A DNA stretch of 38,081 nt from Desulfobacterales bacterium HSG2. GTDB taxonomy: Bacteria > Desulfobacterota > Desulfobacteria > Desulfobacterales > 4be13. Location of the stretch: positions 1 through 38,081 of the forward strand of contig JAUCGI010000037.1 of NCBI GenBank assembly GCA_030378035.1. The letters run 5' to 3'. Shown here piece by piece: positions 33,106 through 38,081 of this stretch (positions are counted from its first letter, which is position 1; each line of letters starts with the position of its first letter). The notes beneath the pieces are model-generated. The model saw only the letters and a list, made by a program, of their open reading frames with translations. It was not told where the DNA came from and did not search any database. The position numbers and the translations under genes were made by a program.

Positions 33106-33306
33106 TTACAGGATATCCTTCGGATCGAGTCCGAGCTGTTTGCAGACAAGTTTTATAAACTGGGGACCAAGATCAGTGTCCCCGTGGACCGGAATTGTTG
33201 TTTGTTTTCCCTGATATCTCGCAAGCAGATGGCCGCCTTTTCCCCGGCCTTTGACAAATCCGACACCGATCTGCCTCAGCTTTCTGATAAATTGTTTTGA
33301 TTTCAT
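33106..33306 (-). CDS. hicA: HicA family mRNA interferase toxin
   Basis: A 66-residue protein starting at 33306 (MKSKQFIRKLRQIGVGFVKG). It has the double-stranded RNA-binding-like HicA fold with the catalytic-type histidine in GKGGHLLARYQGKQTTIPVH and the C-terminal GDTDLGPQFIKLVCKQLGLD. Length is normal. A longer frame to 33330 is rejected because MKSKQ aligns with the family start. It begins six bases downstream of the broken ATPase frame, so it may be co-transcribed with it. Confidence 0.92.
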   Translation of the reverse strand: MKSKQFIRKLRQIGVGFVKGRGKGGHLLARYQGKQTTIPVHGDTDLGPQFIKLVCKQLGLDPKDIL

Positions 33307-33311
33307 TATTA

Positions 33312-35047
33312 TCACTCTCTCTCCAGCCACCGCTTATCACTCGTCCACGCAATCCCATGCTGTTTCAGATAGGTAAGCGTGTTTTTGAAGAAGCCGCTCA
33401 CGGAAAAGACGAACAGCACGGCTTTTCCCACATTCTCAAGCTGCATCAGTTCCCCGGCCTTTTCCCGGAATTCCTTTGCCTCTTTCACACTGAACTTCAC
33501 CTTGCGGTTCTTCACCTCGCCGATGAGGGAATATTCCTTTTCCCCGGCCCGGGCGAAAACATCGATCTGAAACTCCGGCTCATGCAGCGGCGGGGAATGA
33601 TATGACCACACGCTCTTATATTCGGTGAATCCGAAATCATCCGGCAGATTTTGCACGGATGCTCTGAAAAGATCACTGTTTTTCAGAACATCGTGTCTGA
33701 GATGGTGAATAATCAGAAACTCGACAAACGGCCGTATTTTCCACGGATCCGTTTGTTGTTTCTGAGCAGTTTTTCCGACAGGGCCTTGTATTCCTCTGTC
33801 ATGTCATTCGGATCGAATGTCTCGATCTCATCAGCATACACGCCCCGAAACACTTTGTCGAAGATGTTGTCCGGAACTCCCCGGTAATAAAAGTTGCTCC
33901 TGCCCTGCTCGATGATGTCCGCCTCCACCAGGATTTTCAGCTTCCTTTCCAGGTCCGAATCGCTCATCGGAAGCACCAGTTTCTCTCTCAGCTCGTCGCG
34001 GGTGACCTCTCTTTCCCGGTGCTTCGAGAGATAAAGGACGATACGCTTCGCATGGACATCGTTCGACGTCCTCATGGCACGGGTCACATATTCCATCCAT
34101 ATCCCCCTGATCCGTCCCACTTTGTGAAGTGTTTCAAACTCAAGGGTTTCAATCACGGCCTCCTCCGTGGCCAGATTTCTTCCCGGGTGTTTGGAGCGGA
34201 ACAGGGCGCCGATGTAGAAGGGGTTCCCCTCCGTTATTCCCGCTATCAGAGGCACGGTATCCTCTGACACCGGGACATCCTCCAGGTGGGAATATTTGAG
34301 GATCATCTCCGTCGCCTCACTTTCGGGAATGTTCTCAAGATAATGGAACTGGAACCTCCCCGGAAGCATCTCATCCAGATCCCGGGACAGCCATCCCACC
34401 CAGCTCCCAGCCACTAGCAGGGGGGCGTTCATGTATTCGCAGGTGTGCAGATAGCTGCCGGCGAGGTTGTCCGCCTGTCGTGTCTTCTTCCTGTCCCAGA
34501 AAATGAAGCGGTTGATAAGCTGAAACTCGTCAATGATCTGGAGAACCCGCTCATCAGTGTGCTGGGCAACCATCCGGGGAGTATCCCGGACCATATTCCA
34601 CAGGCTGTCAGCATTTCCGTTTCTGTCTGCCGACTCCGCATCCGAAATGAAGCGGGCCAGATAATCCATTTTTTCCTTCCGTGCGATCTTGTTCGCCTGT
34701 GAGTAATTCTCTTTTGAATAAAGGAAATATTCCATCTTCCTTGTTCTGAAGGCGATATACTGGTAAACAAAGGTCAGGAAGAATTCCCTGGCAAATTCGC
34801 CGATCCACTGGTCTGTCTCCTTGATTTCAAAATAGAAGGGGACGATTCCGTCATCCTTCTGAAAGGTTATGTTGTAGAGTCTTTGCAGCAGGGCGGTCTT
34901 CCCGGTCTTTCTCCGGGAGAGAATCGCCGTGCTCACGGATATTTCCCGTTTTATCCTGTCCGTCCAGTTCAGAAAATACGCCAGTTCCTTTTTCCTGCCT
35001 GTGAACAGATCCGGATTTCCGATTTTTTCCTTGAGCCAGGTTTTCAT
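33312..35047 (-). pseudogene. AAA ATPase with PD-(D/E)XK-like end, split by a frameshift
   Basis: The first frame (35047-33713) encodes an ATPase: GNPDLFTGRKKELAYFLNW, Walker A SRRKTGKT (44-51), a Walker B-like VLQIIDEFQL, a winged-helix-like part (DELREKLVLPMSDSDLERKL), and stops after YGRLSSF. In the frame one base over, translation continues without a stop as FVEFLIIHHLRHDVLKNSD and joins the second frame (33656-33312) with a nuclease-like core (FQIDVFARAGEKEYSLIGEV, then KNRKV). One missing base near 33728 explains the split. The joined protein of about 578 residues would have the layout of the intact ATPase at 29922. A sequencing error is possible. The start after GAAGAGGGAAACA is convincing. 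Confidence 0.8.
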
Positions 35048-35079
35048 TGTTTCCCTCTTCTCATTATTGATTTACCCTT

Positions 35080-35470
35080 CACGCTCCTCACTCCTCACGC
35101 TCCCGGAGGATTGCCAAATCCCCCGGCATGGCTCACCCTTCACGCTCCTCACTCCTCACGCTCCTCACGCTCCCGGGGGATTGCCAAATCCCCCGGCATG
35201 GCTCGCCCTTCACGCTCCTCACTCCTCACGCTCCTCACTCCTCACGCTCCCGGGGGATTGCCAAATCCCCCGGCATGGCTCGCCCTTCACGCTCCTCACT
35301 CCTCACGCTCCCGGAGGATTGCCAAATCCCCCGGCATGGCCCGCCCTCACTGCATGGCTCGTGAACGGGAGCGGCACGGCTCGGATTTGGCAATCCGAGC
35401 CGAGCGTGAATGGGAGCGGCATGGCTCGGATTTAGCAATCCGAGCCGAGCGTGAGGGGAGCCGAGCGTGA
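35080..35470. repeat. tandem repeat block (CACGCTCCTCACTCC / GGGGATTGCCAAATCCCCCG)
   Basis: Four units of about 60-80 bp, each with one or more CTCCTCACTCCTCACGCTCC runs and the palindrome GGGGATTGCCAAATCCCC-CGGCATGGCTCGCC. The last 120 bp have a related GGATTTGGCAATCCGAGC palindrome. Open frames across it are by-products of the repeat. It separates the exoprotein gene from the ATPase gene. Confidence 0.85.
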
Positions 35471-35507
35471 AGGGGCGGCCCGGCCCGATGCAAAAAACCG
35501 CTTCGCT

Positions 35508-38081
35508 CTATTTTTGCACTCCGGACTCATCATCCGGGTAGCCGAAGGGCCTCGGCGGGCTGGCCTGAAGGTCGTCCGGCGAGGTGGGGATGGCGTCCTT
35601 GCATTTGATGATGAACCGGCTTCTGTCCTTGGCGGTGCGCTCCTTGCACGATTTGGGCAGCATTCGGCTGACATCCAGCGGGTTTTCGGAGATGGGTATC
35701 AGGCTGCCGCTGATGTCAACGTCCGGGGCCTCGATCCTCACGCTTCCCTCGTTGCCGCGGTTTGACGTGGCCGTCACCGCGCTGTCCGAGGATTTCACGA
35801 AATTCTCCGTGCGGATGAAGATGGCGCCGCCGTCGCCCTCGTCGGCATTGGCGGTGATGTCGCCGTGATTCATGATGACGAACTTGGATTCCGCTGTCAC
35901 GTCGCCGCCCTTGCCCACGCCGATGGCCACGCTGCTGCTGATTCCGCCATCAAGGAGATAGATTTCGTTTCCTGCGGTCACGTCTATCCTGCCGCCGCCC
36001 GCGCCTTTGGCATCGGTGCTTAACGCCTTCTTACCGCCCAGTCTCACCGAATCAGCAGCTTCCACTGTGACGGTTCCGGCAGATCCGCCGAAGATTTCGG
36101 AACTGCTCTCCGAGACAACCGAGGCCCCGTCTCCGATGTCAAGCCGGTTCACTTTCAGCATGATATCCCCGGCATTTCCATGTCCCGCGGTGGAGGTGGT
36201 GATGCGGCTGCCGCCTGTCATGGTGAGGGTGTCCGCGGTGACGGTGATTCTGTCCGCATCCCCTTTGACAAACTCCGTCCACCCGGCTTCCGCATACAGA
36301 AAATTGGCGGGAGTCTGACGGTTCTCGTCGCTGTCCGTGTCGGCCACATAGACCACATCCCCGGTCTCCGGCGTGAGTTTTTCCATCGCGGCCATGTCCG
36401 GGACGGTGCGGAATTCGTTCAGGGAGACCCATTCCCTTCCCGAAAACACATAAGTCGCCTCCGGCCCGTCTCCCGTGTCCCCCACCTCCGCGACGTGGCC
36501 TGTCCGCGGGATGGTGAGGGCATTCTTTGCGGCCTGGTCCGCGACAGCGTGAACCGTGCCGAATTTTATCCATTCGCCGCTCTGAAACACAAAGTCGGCC
36601 TCGGCACCGTCACCCGCATCCGCGACCCTTGCCACATCCCCGTTCATCATGGAAAGCTGATTCGGAAGATCGTTCAGCGCGGCTGTGTCGGCCGCGTCGA
36701 ACCGGCTGAGTCTGACGGTCTTGCTGTACCACCACGGCTCACCGTCAAAATAACCAAACGGGGGGGCATAGATGTAAATTCCGGGCCTTCCGTCCCCGGT
36801 GTCCGCCACTCGGATTATGTCGCCCGGATTATGCGGCAGCTTGTCCTCGGCATCCACCCAGTACTCGCTGATCTCATCTATGTGGGTCATGTCCGGCGCC
36901 GTGACATCGGTGTTGCTACTATCAAACCTGACCCATGCATCTGTTCTAGAGTAGTGTGATTGGTGGTAATTATAGACATAGCGTGCGGACTCTCCGCTCC
37001 CTGTGTCCCGCACCTCGGCAATGTCCCCATAGGAAAGCGAATGGCGGTCTCCGAGAGCGTCCAGTTCCGTCAGGTCGGAGACTTCATAGATGTCGGGAAA
37101 ACTTACGGGTCTGCCCGCTTTCACTTCCACATAGCGGTCCGATGTCCCCCTCCCGGCATCCGCGACCTCCACCACGTCCCCGGGAAGCAACATTCCGCTG
37201 TTCTGTTCCGCAATGTCGCCGAATCTGCTGACATTGACGGCCCCGCTCCCTGACGAGACCGAGGCCCCGGTGTCAAGACGGAGTTCGGCGGCGCTCAGTT
37301 CCACCGCGCCGGCGTTTCCGCTGCCCACGGCAGAGGTGCTGATCTTCCCGCCATCCGAGAGGGATATCGTCCGTGCGGAGACCGTGATGCTCCCTCCATC
37401 CCCGGCATTCGGGGCCGTGCTTTTGGTTCCGGCGTAAATATGGGACGGCTCCCCCTCTGTGGAGGCACCTGCCACCGTGATCGCTTCTTCGGCTCTGAGC
37501 GTCACCTCCCCGCCCATGCCCCTTCCTTCGGCACCTGAATTTATATATGTGCCGCCTGTGAAAGAGATATCTTTGGCTTCAATCAGAAGGCTCCCGCCAT
37601 CACCCGCGCCCTCTCCCGCGTATTCGCTTCTCATGTAGATATAGCTGCCATCCGCATCACTGTTCTCCCCGGCAAAGGAGACTGAATCGGCTCTGAGCGT
37701 CACTTCCCCGCCCCCGCCTCTTCCAGAAGTGCCTGAATCTATATATGCACCGTCTGTGAAAGTGATATCTCCGGCTTCAATCAGAAGACTCCCACCATCA
37801 CCCGCGCCCATGCTTTTCATGTAGATATCGCTGCCCTCCGCATAACTGCTCTCCCCGGCAAAGGAGACCGAATCGGCTCTGAGCGTCACCTCCCCGCCTC
37901 CACCTCTTCCAGAAGTGCGTGACTCTATATATGCACCGTCTGTGAAAGTGATATCTCCGGCTTCAATCAGAAGGCTCCCGCCATCACCCGCGCCCTCTCC
38001 TGCGTATTCGCTATTTATGTAGATAGCGCTGCCGTCCGCCCAGCTATTCTCCCCGGCAAAGGAGACCGAATCGGCTCTGAG
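35508..38081 (-). CDS. large exported repeat protein (two-partner-secretion/filamentous haemagglutinin type), 3' part
   Basis: The frame is open to the window edge, so the N-terminus with any secretion domain lies outside; about 857 residues are visible. The right part has 62-66-residue beta-helix repeats (GDGGSLLIEAGDITFTDGAY, GGGGEVTLRADSVSFAGENS). In the middle, five to six repeats of another kind read GDIAEVRDTGSGESARYVY, GDVARVADAGDGAEADFVFQ and HVAEVGDTGDGPEATYVFSG, each ending in a W-containing strand, resembling phage tail-fibre or carbohydrate-binding modules. Beta-helix sequence resumes, then a C-terminus (SRMLPKSCKERTAKDRSRFI) typical of large TpsA-like exoproteins. It probably forms a surface fibre or adhesin. 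Confidence 0.85.
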   Translation of the reverse strand, partial: LRADSVSFAGENSWADGSAIYINSEYAGEGAGDGGSLLIEAGDITFTDGAYIESRTSGRGGGGEVTLRADSVSFAGESSYAEGSDIYMKSMGAGDGGSLLIEAGDITFTDGAYIDSGTSGRGGGGEVTLRADSVSFAGENSDADGSYIYMRSEYAGEGAGDGGSLLIEAKDISFTGGTYINSGAEGRGMGGEVTLRAEEAITVAGASTEGEPSHIYAGTKSTAPNAGDGGSITVSARTISLSDGGKISTSAVGSGNAGAVELSAAELRLDTGASVSSGSGAVNVSRFGDIAEQNSGMLLPGDVVEVADAGRGTSDRYVEVKAGRPVSFPDIYEVSDLTELDALGDRHSLSYGDIAEVRDTGSGESARYVYNYHQSHYSRTDAWVRFDSSNTDVTAPDMTHIDEISEYWVDAEDKLPHNPGDIIRVADTGDGRPGIYIYAPPFGYFDGEPWWYSKTVRLSRFDAADTAALNDLPNQLSMMNGDVARVADAGDGAEADFVFQSGEWIKFGTVHAVADQAAKNALTIPRTGHVAEVGDTGDGPEATYVFSGREWVSLNEFRTVPDMAAMEKLTPETGDVVYVADTDSDENRQTPANFLYAEAGWTEFVKGDADRITVTADTLTMTGGSRITTSTAGHGNAGDIMLKVNRLDIGDGASVVSESSSEIFGGSAGTVTVEAADSVRLGGKKALSTDAKGAGGGRIDVTAGNEIYLLDGGISSSVAIGVGKGGDVTAESKFVIMNHGDITANADEGDGGAIFIRTENFVKSSDSAVTATSNRGNEGSVRIEAPDVDISGSLIPISENPLDVSRMLPKSCKERTAKDRSRFIIKCKDAIPTSPDDLQASPPRPFGYPDDESGVQK

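Noticed and set aside
34883-35470. 195-residue frame with repeated SRSSLLTLPGDCQIPRHG-type units
   Set aside because: Translation of the tandem repeat block and the antisense of the ATPase start; no protein family resemblance.

Overview
The window reads like accessory DNA from a large, repeat-rich genome of a Desulfobacterota-type bacterium, perhaps a filamentous or multicellular lineage such as Desulfonema. This is an inference. It rests on the combination of caspase-like proteases, CHAT, CHASE2, DUF928, PEGA and formylglycine-generating-enzyme (FGE)-like domains, a two-partner-secretion exoprotein, many toxin-like genes and abundant short palindromic repeats. No rRNA, tRNA, CRISPR array or complete insertion sequence was seen.

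The centrepiece (3.1-21.5 kb) is a diversity-generating retroelement (DGR) with several targets. One cassette, encoded head to tail, holds an HRDC-domain accessory protein (11375-11947), Avd (11944-12276), reverse transcriptase (12273-13292) and a 127-bp template repeat (TR, 13290-13416) whose first bases are the RT stop codon. Four 127-bp variable repeats (VR) align to the TR without gaps: 8226-8352, 10701-10827, 16393-16519 and 20562-20688. By hand count 60 of 71 TR/VR differences fall on TR adenines, the signature of adenine-specific mutagenic retrohoming. Every VR lies at or near the 3' end of an FGE-sulfatase/C-type-lectin-like domain. In three targets this domain follows a signal peptide, a caspase-fold protease and two PEGA domains; the fourth is a short exported FGE-only protein. 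The system therefore looks like a family of exported proteases carrying a hypervariable recognition domain.

The locus shows wear and reshuffling. Target 1 is frameshifted by loss of one copy of a 5-bp AGCAT repeat just upstream of its VR. Target 4 is recombined after its VR into PEGA and GxxExxY fragments. An FGE remnant lies at 3.2 kb. The first 40 codons of the HRDC gene are fused to a heptad-repeat glycosyltransferase at 3668-6148. Long palindromes, roughly 80-bp hairpin arrays and shared leader repeats surround the targets.

Right of this, on the minus strand, are a CHASE2 membrane protein with an exported partner (17.2-19.1 kb); a CHAT protease with two DUF928 proteins and a DUF4124/TPR protein (24.1-29.7 kb); and a defence/toxin-like group (29.9-35.0 kb) with two AAA ATPases carrying PD-(D/E)XK-like ends, a nucleotidyltransferase-like pair and HicAB. 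The window closes inside a large exported repeat protein (35508 to the edge). DUF697 and small membrane-protein genes occupy 22.8-23.6 kb on the plus strand.
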